Assembly (NCBI RefSeq): GCF_014204895.1
Contig: NZ_JACHMF010000001.1
Coordinates: 6,944,001 to 7,008,000, forward strand
Direction: 5' to 3'
DNA: 64,000 nucleotides
DNA from: Paractinoplanes abujensis
Lineage (GTDB): Bacteria > Actinomycetota > Actinomycetes > Mycobacteriales > Micromonosporaceae
Part shown: in pieces, positions 43,086 through 50,330 of the stretch
Layout: every line of letters starts with the position of its first letter
How positions within the stretch are numbered: position 1 is the stretch's first letter
Translations under genes and position numbers: made by a program
Notes under the pieces: generated by a model
What the model saw: the letters and a program-made list of their open reading frames with translations, nothing else
Databases searched by the model: none
What the model was told of the DNA's origin: nothing

Positions 43086-43906
43086 AGCAGACGCAGGGCG
43101 TGCTGGTCGGGTGAGCCGGCCGGGGCGGTGTAGACGAACATCGTCTGCTCGGCGTCGCCCGGCATGGTCAGGGCCTGATAGGTGATGGTGAGCGCGCCGA
43201 CGACCGGATGCCGGAAGCGCTTGGTGCCGCTCGTGCGGGCCAGCACCTGGTGGTCGGCCCACCAGCGGCGGAACTCCTCGCTGCGCACCGACAGCTCACC
43301 GACCAGCGCCGACAGGTCCGGGTCGTCGGGGTGGCGGCCGGCGTCGACACGCAGCGTGGCCACCGTCTCGGCGGCGATGACGGCCCAGTCCGGGTGCAGA
43401 TCGCGGGCGTTCTCGTCGAGAAAGATGAACCGGGCGTAGTTGCGCTCGCGGGCCGGCAACGCGTTGAAGTCGCAGATCAGGGCGCGGGCGGCGTGGTTGA
43501 TCGCGAGCACGTCCATCCGGCGGCCCACGATGAAGGCGGGCGCGCCGGCCGCGTCGAGCGTCTCCAGCAGCTGATAGGTCGCCGGGGCCACCCGCTGCGG
43601 GCGGCGCGGCGGGCGGCGGCGGGCCTCCCGGGGCCGGGCCAGGTCGAACAGGTGGGCCCGCTCGGTGTCGTCGAGACGCAGCGCGCGGGCGATCGCGTCG
43701 AGCACCGTCGACGACGGGTTGAGGTTGCGGCCCTGCTCGAGGCGGACGTAGTAGTCGACGCTCACGCCGGCCAGCGCGGCCAGTTCCTCGCGCCGCAGAC
43801 CGGGCACGCGGCGGGCTCCGGCGGTGTCGCCCAGGCCGAACTCCTCGGGCCGGAGCCGGGCCCGGCGCGAGCGGAGAAACTCCTTGAGATCCGCGTTGTG
43901 GGTCAC
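43040..43906 (-). CDS. XRE-family regulator with MmyB-like ligand domain
   Basis: 288 residues starting at GTG with GGAGGGC immediately upstream. The N-terminal HTH (about 25-80: RVPGLRREELAALAGVSVDYYVRLEQGRN) and the C-terminal PAS-like MmyB domain (AINHAARALICDF, ARFIFLDENARDLHPDW, RRWWADHQV) are typical of actinomycete regulators that bind fatty-acid-like ligands. It is divergent from the zinc alcohol dehydrogenase and may repress it, as such regulators often control an adjacent oxidoreductase. Confidence 0.9.
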   Translation of the reverse strand: MTHNADLKEFLRSRRARLRPEEFGLGDTAGARRVPGLRREELAALAGVSVDYYVRLEQGRNLNPSSTVLDAIARALRLDDTERAHLFDLARPREARRRPPRRPQRVAPATYQLLETLDAAGAPAFIVGRRMDVLAINHAARALICDFNALPARERNYARFIFLDENARDLHPDWAVIAAETVATLRVDAGRHPDDPDLSALVGELSVRSEEFRRWWADHQVLARTSGTKRFRHPVVGALTITYQALTMPGDAEQTMFVYTAPAGSPDQHALRLLQSGAETFSKASSAS

Positions 43907-44054
43907 GCCCTCCAGTATCGACGCCGCCGGGCGCGCGTCGAAGGGCGAACCTGGTACTGCCGTTCCTAGGGTGCGCCAGGCCTGTTCCGGCAGCTCATGG
44001 GCCCTTCCCGGCGGGTTCGATGGTGAGGAACTCCAAGACGAGAGAGGTTCTCCC

Positions 44055-45071
44055 ATGAGCATGATTCGTTCCGCCCAGGTCGCCGAGCCGGGCGCCCCGT
44101 TCCGCATCGTCGAGTCGGCTCGCCCCGAACCCGGCCGCGGTCAGGTGCGGGTCGCCGTCGAGGCCTGCGGGGTCTGCCGCACCGACGCGGCCTTCGTCAA
44201 CGCCGCCTTCCCGGTGTCGTTCCCGCTGGTCACCGGGCACGAGATCGCCGGGCGGGTGGACGCCGTGGGCGAGGACGTCGAGGGCTGGCAGACCGGTGAC
44301 CGGGTGGCGGTCGGCTGGTTCGGCGGCCATTGCGGCGTGTGCGACCCCTGCCGTTCGGGCGACTTCATCCACTGTGTACGCCTTCAGGTGCCGGGCTGGG
44401 CCTACCCGGGCGGCTACGCCGACGCGCTCGTCGTGCCGGCCAACGCCCTGGCCCGCATCCCCGACGCGATCACCGCGGCCGAGGCGGCGCCGATGGGCTG
44501 CGCCGGTGTGGCCACGTTCAACGGGCTGCGCTCCAGCTCGGCCCGTCCCGGCGAGCTCGTCGCCGTGCTCGGCCTGGGCGGGCTCGGTCACCTGGGTGTG
44601 CAGTTCGCGGCCAAGCTGGGCTTCGAGACGGTGGCGATCGCCCGCGGCGAGGCCCGCGAGGCGGACGCGCGGGAACTGGGTGCCCACCACTACCTCGACA
44701 GCGCGGCCGGCGACGTGGCGCAGCGGCTGCAGCAGCTCGGCGGGGCCACGGTAGTGCTGGCCACGGCGGGCAGTTCGGCCGCGATGAGCGCCGCGATCGA
44801 CGGGCTCGCCCCGAACGGGCAGCTCGTGGTGGTCGGGGCGGACCCGGCGCCGATCGAGGTGAGCCCGTTCCAGATCATCTCGACCAGCCGCACGGTGCAC
44901 GGCCACCCCTCCGGCACGGCCCGCGACGTCGAGGAGACGCTGCGGTTCGCGGCCCTGACGGGCATCCGGGCCCGTACGGAGGAAATGCCGTTGACCGACG
45001 TGCAAGCCGCCTACGACCGCATGCTCGCCGGTGACGCCCACTACCGCGTGGTGCTCACCCCCGGCCGCTAG
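44055..45071 (+). CDS. Zinc-dependent alcohol dehydrogenase
   Basis: 338 residues; GAGAGG upstream supports the ATG. The catalytic zinc ligands are Cys in EACGVCRTD, His-Glu in VTGHEIAG and a later Cys in MGCAGVATF. The structural zinc site has Cys residues in HCGVCDPCRSGDFIHC. The NAD(P) fold starts LGLGGLGHLGVQFAAKLG. It oxidises alcohols or reduces aldehydes. It is divergent from the MmyB-type regulator, separated by 148 bp, which probably includes its operator. Confidence 0.93.
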   Translation: MSMIRSAQVAEPGAPFRIVESARPEPGRGQVRVAVEACGVCRTDAAFVNAAFPVSFPLVTGHEIAGRVDAVGEDVEGWQTGDRVAVGWFGGHCGVCDPCRSGDFIHCVRLQVPGWAYPGGYADALVVPANALARIPDAITAAEAAPMGCAGVATFNGLRSSSARPGELVAVLGLGGLGHLGVQFAAKLGFETVAIARGEAREADARELGAHHYLDSAAGDVAQRLQQLGGATVVLATAGSSAAMSAAIDGLAPNGQLVVVGADPAPIEVSPFQIISTSRTVHGHPSGTARDVEETLRFAALTGIRARTEEMPLTDVQAAYDRMLAGDAHYRVVLTPGR

Positions 45072-45072
45072 G

Positions 45073-45678
45073 TCACCAGGCGACGACGCCCTGCGTGGCC
45101 GGCTGCAGCGTGCCGACCTGCAGCGACGTCATGGTGATGGCGCTCTGCTCGGGCGCCGGGAAGTCGATCAGCTTGGCCGCGGGGCCGTCGGTCGAGGCCT
45201 GCAGGTTGAACGAGAGTGTGTTGCCGGTGCCGCAGCCGGCGTCGCCCTTGTCGCACGGCACCCACTTGATGCCCTGGAAGGCGCTGCTGCCGGCCTTGAG
45301 CATGGTCGGGACGGCCGCGCCGGGCTGGTTGACGTTTTTGACCGGCACGTCGACGACCTCACCGGCGGCGTTGCGCAGCGAGATGGCGGCCCGGCCGTTC
45401 ACGCCGCAGTCCGAGTCGGACTTGTTGGTGACGGCGACCAGCCCGCGCTGCGCACCGTCCTCCCGGGCGGGCTGCAGCGTGATCTCGACCGACACGTCCA
45501 CGTTGGTGCAGGGCGCGCCGGGCACGTGCGGCGAGGCGGCCGCGGACTTGGTGGCGGCGACCGGTTCGCCCGGGGCGGCCGCCGCGTCGCCGGTGCCGTT
45601 GGCGCAGGCCTGCATGCCGAGTGTCAGGCCCGCGGCCACCGCGCCGAGCACAAGGGTGCGGAAAGAAGGCGTTCGCAT
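45073..45678 (-). CDS. DUF4232-domain secreted (lipo)protein
   Basis: 201 residues; GGAG six to eight bases upstream of the ATG. Residues 1-25 are an export signal with a Cys at the cleavage region (LGMQAC), a weak lipobox. The mature domain (PCTNVDVSVEITLQ...; GLVAVTNKSDSDCGVNG; IKWVPCDKGDAGCGTGN) has the beta-sandwich and paired cysteines of DUF4232. These proteins are exported and of unknown role. The gene converges closely with the alcohol dehydrogenase (1-bp gap). Confidence 0.82.
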   Translation of the reverse strand: MRTPSFRTLVLGAVAAGLTLGMQACANGTGDAAAAPGEPVAATKSAAASPHVPGAPCTNVDVSVEITLQPAREDGAQRGLVAVTNKSDSDCGVNGRAAISLRNAAGEVVDVPVKNVNQPGAAVPTMLKAGSSAFQGIKWVPCDKGDAGCGTGNTLSFNLQASTDGPAAKLIDFPAPEQSAITMTSLQVGTLQPATQGVVAW

Positions 45679-45867
45679 AGCTTTCTCCTGATTCGTCGGG
45701 CTTGCGAGTCCACCTCCACGGTGCCCGACAAGATCGCGAGCTGGCCTGTCTGGCGCCCGAGTGGCATGAAATCAGGAGAATCCGACTACCTTTCGATCAC
45801 CGTACGGGTCCGGGCGCCCGGTTGCGTGACAGCCGGCCGCGAACCGGACGGTCGACGGGTTAATGCG

Positions 45868-45896
45868 TTGCGGGGCCTGCGCGATCCACCTACTTT
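45868..45896 (+). promoter_or_regulatory. Candidate promoter of a leaderless minigene
   Basis: TTGCGG (45868-45873) and TACTTT (45891-45896) are 17 bp apart. The ATG of the 11-codon frame lies seven bases after the -10, where transcription would begin. Confidence 0.55.
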
Positions 45897-45902
45897 GGTC
45901 CC

Positions 45903-45938
45903 ATGACCGAACAAACTGCCGAGAGCAGACGCGCGTAA
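45903..45938 (+). CDS. Leaderless 11-codon ORF / small RNA
   Basis: ATG at the expected transcription start begins MTEQTAESRRA and stops at TAA. A strong terminator follows only 20 bp later, giving a transcript of about 90 nt. It could be a regulatory small RNA, a leader peptide whose downstream gene was lost, or a microprotein. It lies just before the tRNA-Glu-like genes. Confidence 0.4.
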   Translation: MTEQTAESRRA

Positions 45939-45956
45939 CCACTTGTCGCACGGTTG

Positions 45957-45991
45957 CGCCGCCTTCTCCCCGTACGGGAAAGGCGGTTTTT
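45957..45991 (+). terminator. Intrinsic terminator of the minigene
   Basis: CCGCCTT pairs with AAGGCGG around an inner stem CCCGTACGGG, followed by TTTTT. It ends the short transcript just before the tRNA-like gene. Confidence 0.75.
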
Positions 45992-46000
45992 CGTTTTCCT

Positions 46001-46073
46001 GGGCTGTTGGAGTAGCGGTCAACTCGCCTGACTCTCGATCAGGAGACCACGGGTTCGAATCCCGTACGGCCTA
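46001..46073 (+). tRNA. Atypical tRNA-Glu(CUC)-like gene
   Basis: A 73-nt sequence folds as a tRNA: acceptor GGGCTGT/ACGGCCT with two GU pairs, D-arm GAGTAGCGGTCAACTC, anticodon stem CCTGA/TCAGG with loop CTCTCGA (anticodon CTC), and T-arm ACGGG-TTCGAAT-CCCGT. The acceptor sequence and CTCTCGA loop are unlike the usual actinomycete tRNA-Glu. Identity is by anticodon only. Confidence 0.7.
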
Positions 46074-46089
46074 CTTGCATGTTGCTTAT

Positions 46090-46164
46090 GGCGCGGTGGA
46101 CGAAAGGTAGAGTCGCCCGGCTTTCACCCGGGACACGTTGCGGGTTCGAGTCCCGTCCGCGCTG
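46090..46164 (+). tRNA. Atypical tRNA-Glu(UUC)-like gene
   Basis: A 75-nt tRNA-like sequence 16 bp after the first: acceptor GGCGCGG/CCGCGCT, D-arm GACGAAAGGTAGAGTC, anticodon stem CCCGG/CCGGG with the canonical Glu loop CTTTCAC (anticodon TTC), variable loop of seven, and T-arm GCGGG-TTCGAGT-CCCGT. Discriminator G differs from the normal A in tRNA-Glu. It may have altered charging. Confidence 0.72.
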
Positions 46165-46225
46165 CTAGGGCCTGGTATCTCAGAAGGACAGAGCGGCCGA
46201 AACGTCTAAACGGTGTCACGGCGAA
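46165..46225 (+). pseudogene. tRNA-like remnant (5' half)
   Basis: The segment GGTATCTCAGAAGGACAGAGC resembles a D-arm region, followed by a stem-loop around CCGAAACGTCTAAACGG. No T-arm follows. It looks like the 5' part of a third tRNA. Confidence 0.4.
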
Positions 46226-46246
46226 TGGCTGTCGGGATCAGGACCA

Positions 46247-47365
46247 CTACGGCAGCGGACCCCCGAGCAACACCACGACCACCCCGGCCGCGGCTGCGCT
46301 CAGCAGGGTCAGGACCGGGCCGCGGCGCAGGGCCAGCATCAGCACCAGGGCCCCTGCCAGCACAGCCAGCTGCCAGGCCTCGGTCAAAGCCAGCGTCAGG
46401 GGAACGGCTGACCCCAAGATGGCCCCGATCGCACCCGGCCCCGCGCCGTCGAGGAAGGCGCGGACGCGTTGGTTGGCCCGCAACTGATCGAACCGGTGGG
46501 CGCCCAGCAGGATGAACGCGAAGGACGGCCCGAACGCCACCGTGGCCGCCAGCAGTCCACCGGCCAGACCGGCCGCCGCGTAGCCGACGACCGCGACCGT
46601 GTGCACCACCGGGCCCGGCGTGATCTGGCCCAGGGCCACGGCGTTGAGGAACTCCGGGTCGGTCATCCAGTGGTAGTGGTCGACGGCGTCGGCCTGCATG
46701 AGCGGGATGATGACGAAACCACCCCCGTACGAGAGGGCGCCCACCTTGAGGGCCACCCAGGCGACGCTGCCCGCCAAACCCGCGGAGGCGATCAGCGGGA
46801 GCGCGCTCAGCGGCGGCCGGGTCACGGGCATCCGCTGGAAGACGGCTTCGGCCACCCCGCAGGCGATCAGCAGCAGCACCAGCCAGGGGCCGATGGTGGC
46901 CGCGCCGGCCGCGCCCAGCAGCAGATAGACGAGCCAGCGGCGACGGCTCGGCGCGCGGTGCCAGCCCGGCCCGAGCAAACTCCACCCGGCCTGGACGGCC
47001 ACGGCGGCCACCGCTGCCCCCGCGCCGGCGCCGGCGGCTTCGACCCAGAGCGGCGGGTTGCCCAGGAACAGCATGGCCAGGATCAGGATCGCGAGCAGGC
47101 CGGGCAGGATGAAGGCGAGCCCGCCCACGACTGCGCCGGCCCTTCCCCGTACGCGCCAGGCAGTGAAGATGGCCAACTGCGTGGAGGCGGGGCCCGGCAG
47201 CAGATTGCAGGCGGCGATCGCGTCTTCGAACTCCTGCGCGTCCATCCACTTGCGGTCGTCGACGCAAAGTTTTCGCAGCAGCGCGATGTGCGCGGGGGGC
47301 CCGCCGAACCCGACGCAGCCGATTCGCCCCCATTCGCGCAGGACGGTGCCCAGCCCGACGGTCAT
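46247..47365 (-). CDS. chrA: ChrA-type chromate transporter
   Basis: 372 residues. It has two homologous CHR halves: GFGGPPAHIALLRKLCVDDRKW in the first and SYGGGFVIIPLMQADAVDHYHW in the second, with about ten membrane helices. Each half has its LPGPAST or ITPGPVVH segment. ChrA expels chromate from the cell using the proton-motive force. Its ATG overlaps the stop of the ArsR-ArsC gene (ATGA), so the two form one operon. Confidence 0.9.
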   Translation of the reverse strand: MTVGLGTVLREWGRIGCVGFGGPPAHIALLRKLCVDDRKWMDAQEFEDAIAACNLLPGPASTQLAIFTAWRVRGRAGAVVGGLAFILPGLLAILILAMLFLGNPPLWVEAAGAGAGAAVAAVAVQAGWSLLGPGWHRAPSRRRWLVYLLLGAAGAATIGPWLVLLLIACGVAEAVFQRMPVTRPPLSALPLIASAGLAGSVAWVALKVGALSYGGGFVIIPLMQADAVDHYHWMTDPEFLNAVALGQITPGPVVHTVAVVGYAAAGLAGGLLAATVAFGPSFAFILLGAHRFDQLRANQRVRAFLDGAGPGAIGAILGSAVPLTLALTEAWQLAVLAGALVLMLALRRGPVLTLLSAAAAGVVVVLLGGPLP

Positions 47366-48045
47366 GAGCGCACCGTGTGCAGCAGGAAGCCGATCCGCTC
47401 GTCGAGCTCGTCGGCGACCGCGTCGAAGAGTGACGGTTCTTGCGCCGGATCGGGGATGCTCCAGTGCCGCGCGCCCGGATAGTCGGGGCAGATCTCGCGC
47501 ACCTTGTCGCACACCGTGATGACCCGGTCGAAGCTTTGCCGGGCGAACTCGTCGAGATGCTTGGATCGGGCTCCGCGCAGGTCGAGCCCGCGCGCGGCCA
47601 TCACCGCGACGGCCCGCGGGTGGATCGGCTTGGGGCGGCTGCCCGCGCTGTACGCCTCGATCCCGGCCCGCCGGGCCAGCGCCTCGGCCATCTGCGAGCG
47701 CGAGCTGTTGCCCGTGCAGAGAAAGAGCACCCGGACGCCCTGTGACAGGGGCGGCGGGGGCGGCACCCACCGCAAACCCGGATGCAGTGACCCACCGGCG
47801 TCGGCCAGCAGGCGCCCGCACCGCGCGAGGTCGAGCCGGTAGTAGGTGTCGCGCCGGTCGGCGATGCTGCGCCGGGCCTCCACAAGGGACGCCTTGCGCA
47901 GCCGGCCCAGGTGGTACGAGACGAGGTTTTGCGGCTGCTCGACCCGCGCCGTCAGCTCCTGGACCCGCAGATCCGTCTCGGCCAGCGCGGTCAGCAGCCG
48001 CCAGCGGAGCGGGTGCCCCGCGGCCCCGAACACCTCCGGTTCCAT
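47362..48045 (-). CDS. ArsR regulator fused to an ArsC-type (LMW phosphatase) domain
   Basis: 227 residues from ATG at 48045, about five bases after a TATTGT element, so probably leaderless; a longer frame starts at 48099. Residues about 5-85 are an ArsR winged helix (LRVQELTARVEQPQNLVSYHLGRLRKASLVE). Residues 103-227 are a low-molecular-weight phosphatase/arsenate reductase domain with the P-loop LFLCTGNSSRSQMAEA and a second Cys in VITVCDKVREICPDY. The fusion could couple metal sensing to arsenate reduction. It overlaps chrA by four bases. An inverted repeat of ArsR type lies at its promoter. Confidence 0.88.
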   Translation of the reverse strand: MEPEVFGAAGHPLRWRLLTALAETDLRVQELTARVEQPQNLVSYHLGRLRKASLVEARRSIADRRDTYYRLDLARCGRLLADAGGSLHPGLRWVPPPPPLSQGVRVLFLCTGNSSRSQMAEALARRAGIEAYSAGSRPKPIHPRAVAVMAARGLDLRGARSKHLDEFARQSFDRVITVCDKVREICPDYPGARHWSIPDPAQEPSLFDAVADELDERIGFLLHTVRS

Positions 48046-48058
48046 GGCGGCACAATAC

Positions 48059-48074
48059 ATCAAATACGTTTGAT
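48059..48074. promoter_or_regulatory. ArsR-type operator
   Basis: ATCAAA-TACG-TTTGAT, a perfect 6+6 inverted repeat, sits immediately upstream of the ArsR-ArsC start. It matches the ATCAA/TTGAT-type ArsR/SmtB-family operator pattern. Confidence 0.7.
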
Positions 48075-48252
48075 GGAAAGTGGCCTCGTGACTGCTCACG
48101 GTTCGGCAAGGGGGCCTAGGTGATCGGCGCCGTCGGCCAGCGGATCGCGCTCACATGCCGATCGATTCGGGCGCAGCGCGGGGCGGCCCGAAGTGTGACC
48201 TCGGGCAAGTTGACTTCTACAAGTGAATAAAAGAAGGTAAGGCTCAGCGTAG

Positions 48253-48271
48253 TTAGGTTTGGCTTACCTGG
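48253..48271 (+). promoter_or_regulatory. DtxR/IdeR iron box of the efeUOB operon
   Basis: TTAGGTTTGGCTTACCTGG matches the iron-box consensus TTAGGTTAGGCTAACCTAA at about 15 of 19 positions. It ends nine bases before the efeU ATG and partly overlaps its ribosome-binding site. Confidence 0.85.
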
Positions 48272-48279
48272 GGAGTTCG

Positions 48280-49119
48280 ATGACGGCCATCTACCTGATC
48301 GGGCTCAGGGAAGGTCTGGAGATCACGTTGGTGGTCTCCATCCTCGTGGCGTTCCTGGTCAAATCGGATCGTAAGCCGCTGCTCAAGTGGGTGTGGGCCG
48401 GTGTGGCGGTGGCCGCGGCGCTCAGCGTCGGGTTTGCCGCCTTGCTCCAGTTCGGGGTGGCCCGGCTCGAATACACCCACCAGGAGCTGTTCGAGGCTGT
48501 CGCGTCGATCGTCGCCGTCACGTTCGTCACCTGGATGATTTTCTGGATGCGGCGGATGGCCCGGCAGATGGGCTCCGAGCTGCGCGGCCGCATGGAGGAC
48601 GCGATCAATGTCGGGCCGCCGGCCATCGTCGGCGTGGCGTTTCTCGCCGTGGTGCGGGAGGGGCTCGAGACCTCGATCCTCTTCTACGCCGCCGCGCAGG
48701 GAACCGCGGACAGTGCGCGGCCGCTCATCGGGATCACGCTCGGTTTGCTGACCGCGGTCGTGCTGGGGTGGCTGCTCTACCTCAGTGCCGTCCGGATCAA
48801 TTTGACCAAGTTCTTCACCTGGACCGGCGCGCTGCTCGTGCTCGTCGCGGCCGGAATTCTCAAGTACGGGGTGCACGACTTGCAGGAGGCCGGCGTCCTG
48901 CCGGGTCTCAACACCACCGCGTTCGACGTCAGCGCCGGCTGGCCGCCGGGCGCGTGGTACGCCGAGCTGCTGCGCGGCATGGTCAATTTCACCCCGGCGC
49001 CGACGGTTCTGGAAACCGTCGCCTGGCTCGCGTACGGGATCCCCGTGCTCGTGATCTTCCTCTGGCCGCAACGGCCGACCCAGCCCGCCCGTACGCAAGC
49101 GCCTGCACTGAGCAAATAG
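48280..49119 (+). CDS. efeU: EfeU/Ftr1 ferrous-iron permease
   Basis: 279 residues from the ATG with GGGGAG four bases upstream. Seven membrane helices are seen. The two REGLE iron-translocation motifs are present: GLREGLEITLVV (about residue 8) and VREGLETSILFY (about 126). It takes up Fe(II)/Fe(III) across the membrane, with EfeO and EfeB as partners in the same operon. Expression should be repressed by iron through the box directly upstream. Confidence 0.93.
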   Translation: MTAIYLIGLREGLEITLVVSILVAFLVKSDRKPLLKWVWAGVAVAAALSVGFAALLQFGVARLEYTHQELFEAVASIVAVTFVTWMIFWMRRMARQMGSELRGRMEDAINVGPPAIVGVAFLAVVREGLETSILFYAAAQGTADSARPLIGITLGLLTAVVLGWLLYLSAVRINLTKFFTWTGALLVLVAAGILKYGVHDLQEAGVLPGLNTTAFDVSAGWPPGAWYAELLRGMVNFTPAPTVLETVAWLAYGIPVLVIFLWPQRPTQPARTQAPALSK

Positions 49120-49126
49120 GAGAACC

Positions 49127-50260
49127 ATGCGCACCCCTCGACTGCTCGCCCTCGTCGCGGCCGCCGCGGCGACTGTCCCGCTCGCCGCCTGCGGCGGTGG
49201 GAACGACGATGCGGCCTCCGGCGCCGGCGACAAGATCACCGTCGACGCCTCGGACACCGAGTGCAAGGTGGCCGCGTCCGAGTCCGACGCGGGCACCGTC
49301 ACCTTCGCGATCGCCAACAAGGGCAACAAGGTCACCGAGTTCTACGTCTACGCCCCCGGCGACCGGGTCATGGGCGAGGTCGAGAACATCGCGCCCGGCT
49401 TGTCCCGTGAGCTCATCGTCGAGCTGGCCTCGGGCACGTACGAGACCGCCTGCAAGCCCGGCATGATCGGCAAGGGCATCCGGAACGCGTTCCAGGTGTC
49501 CGGTTCCGCCCCGGCGCTGACCGAGGACGCCAAGCTGGCCCAGGCCACCAAGGACTACCAGCGCTACGTCAAGAGCCAGACCGGCGCCCTGATCGAGCAG
49601 ACCACCGCGTTCGTCACGGCGGTCAAGGCCGGTGATGTCGAGAAGGCCAAGACGCTCTTCCCGATCGCCCGCACCTACTGGGAGCGGATCGAGCCGGTGG
49701 CGGAGAGCTTCGGCGACCTCGACCCCAAGATCGACGCGCGTGAGGCCGACCTCGAGGCGGGGCAGGAGTGGACCGGCTTCCACAAGATCGAGAAGGATCT
49801 GTGGGTGGCCAAGGACGTCAGCAAGTCGGGCCCGACCGCCGACCAGTTGCTGGCCGACGTCAAGACGATCGTCGACAAGGCCAACACCGTGACGCTCTCG
49901 CCGGTGCAGCTGGCCAACGGCTCCAAGGGCCTGCTCGACGAGGTGGCCACCGGCAAGATCACCGGTGAGGAGGACACGTTCTCGCACACCGACCTGTGGG
50001 ACTTCGCGGCCAACGTGGAGGGCTCGCAGGCGGCGATCGCGGCCCTGCGCCCGGCCCTCGAGGAGAAGGACGCGGCCCTGGTCAAGACGCTCGACGAGCG
50101 GTTCGCGGCGGTCGAGGCGGCGCTGGAGAAGCACCGCGACGGCGACGGCTGGAAGCTGCACAACACGCTCAGCCAGGCCGACCTGAAGACGCTGAGCGAC
50201 GAGATCAACGCACTCTCCGAGCCGATCAGCAAGGTCGCCGCGCTGGTCGCCGGCAAGTAG
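49127..50260 (+). CDS. efeO: EfeO-type iron-binding lipoprotein
   Basis: 377 residues, 7 bp after efeU. Signal with lipobox LAAC (Cys23). A cupredoxin-like domain (about 40-130, TVTFAIANKGNKVTEFYVY; YETACKPGM) precedes an M75/imelysin domain with the metal HxxE in GFHKIEKDLW. It captures iron outside the cell and hands it to EfeU. The stop lies in the first copy of a triple 23-bp repeat. Confidence 0.93.
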   Translation: MRTPRLLALVAAAAATVPLAACGGGNDDAASGAGDKITVDASDTECKVAASESDAGTVTFAIANKGNKVTEFYVYAPGDRVMGEVENIAPGLSRELIVELASGTYETACKPGMIGKGIRNAFQVSGSAPALTEDAKLAQATKDYQRYVKSQTGALIEQTTAFVTAVKAGDVEKAKTLFPIARTYWERIEPVAESFGDLDPKIDAREADLEAGQEWTGFHKIEKDLWVAKDVSKSGPTADQLLADVKTIVDKANTVTLSPVQLANGSKGLLDEVATGKITGEEDTFSHTDLWDFAANVEGSQAAIAALRPALEEKDAALVKTLDERFAAVEAALEKHRDGDGWKLHNTLSQADLKTLSDEINALSEPISKVAALVAGK

Positions 50261-50321
50261 GCGAGGAAACAGCCGGTAAGTGGGCGAAGGAACAGCCGAC
50301 AGGTAGGCGAGCGACAGGCGG
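50253..50321 (+). repeat. Three tandem 23-bp imperfect repeats between efeO and efeB
   Basis: Units 50253-50275, 50276-50298 and 50299-50321 share the pattern AGT-GGCGA-GAACAGCCG. The first includes the efeO stop. The third ends 9 bp before the efeB start. Confidence 0.75.
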
Positions 50322-50330
50322 AGGCATGAG

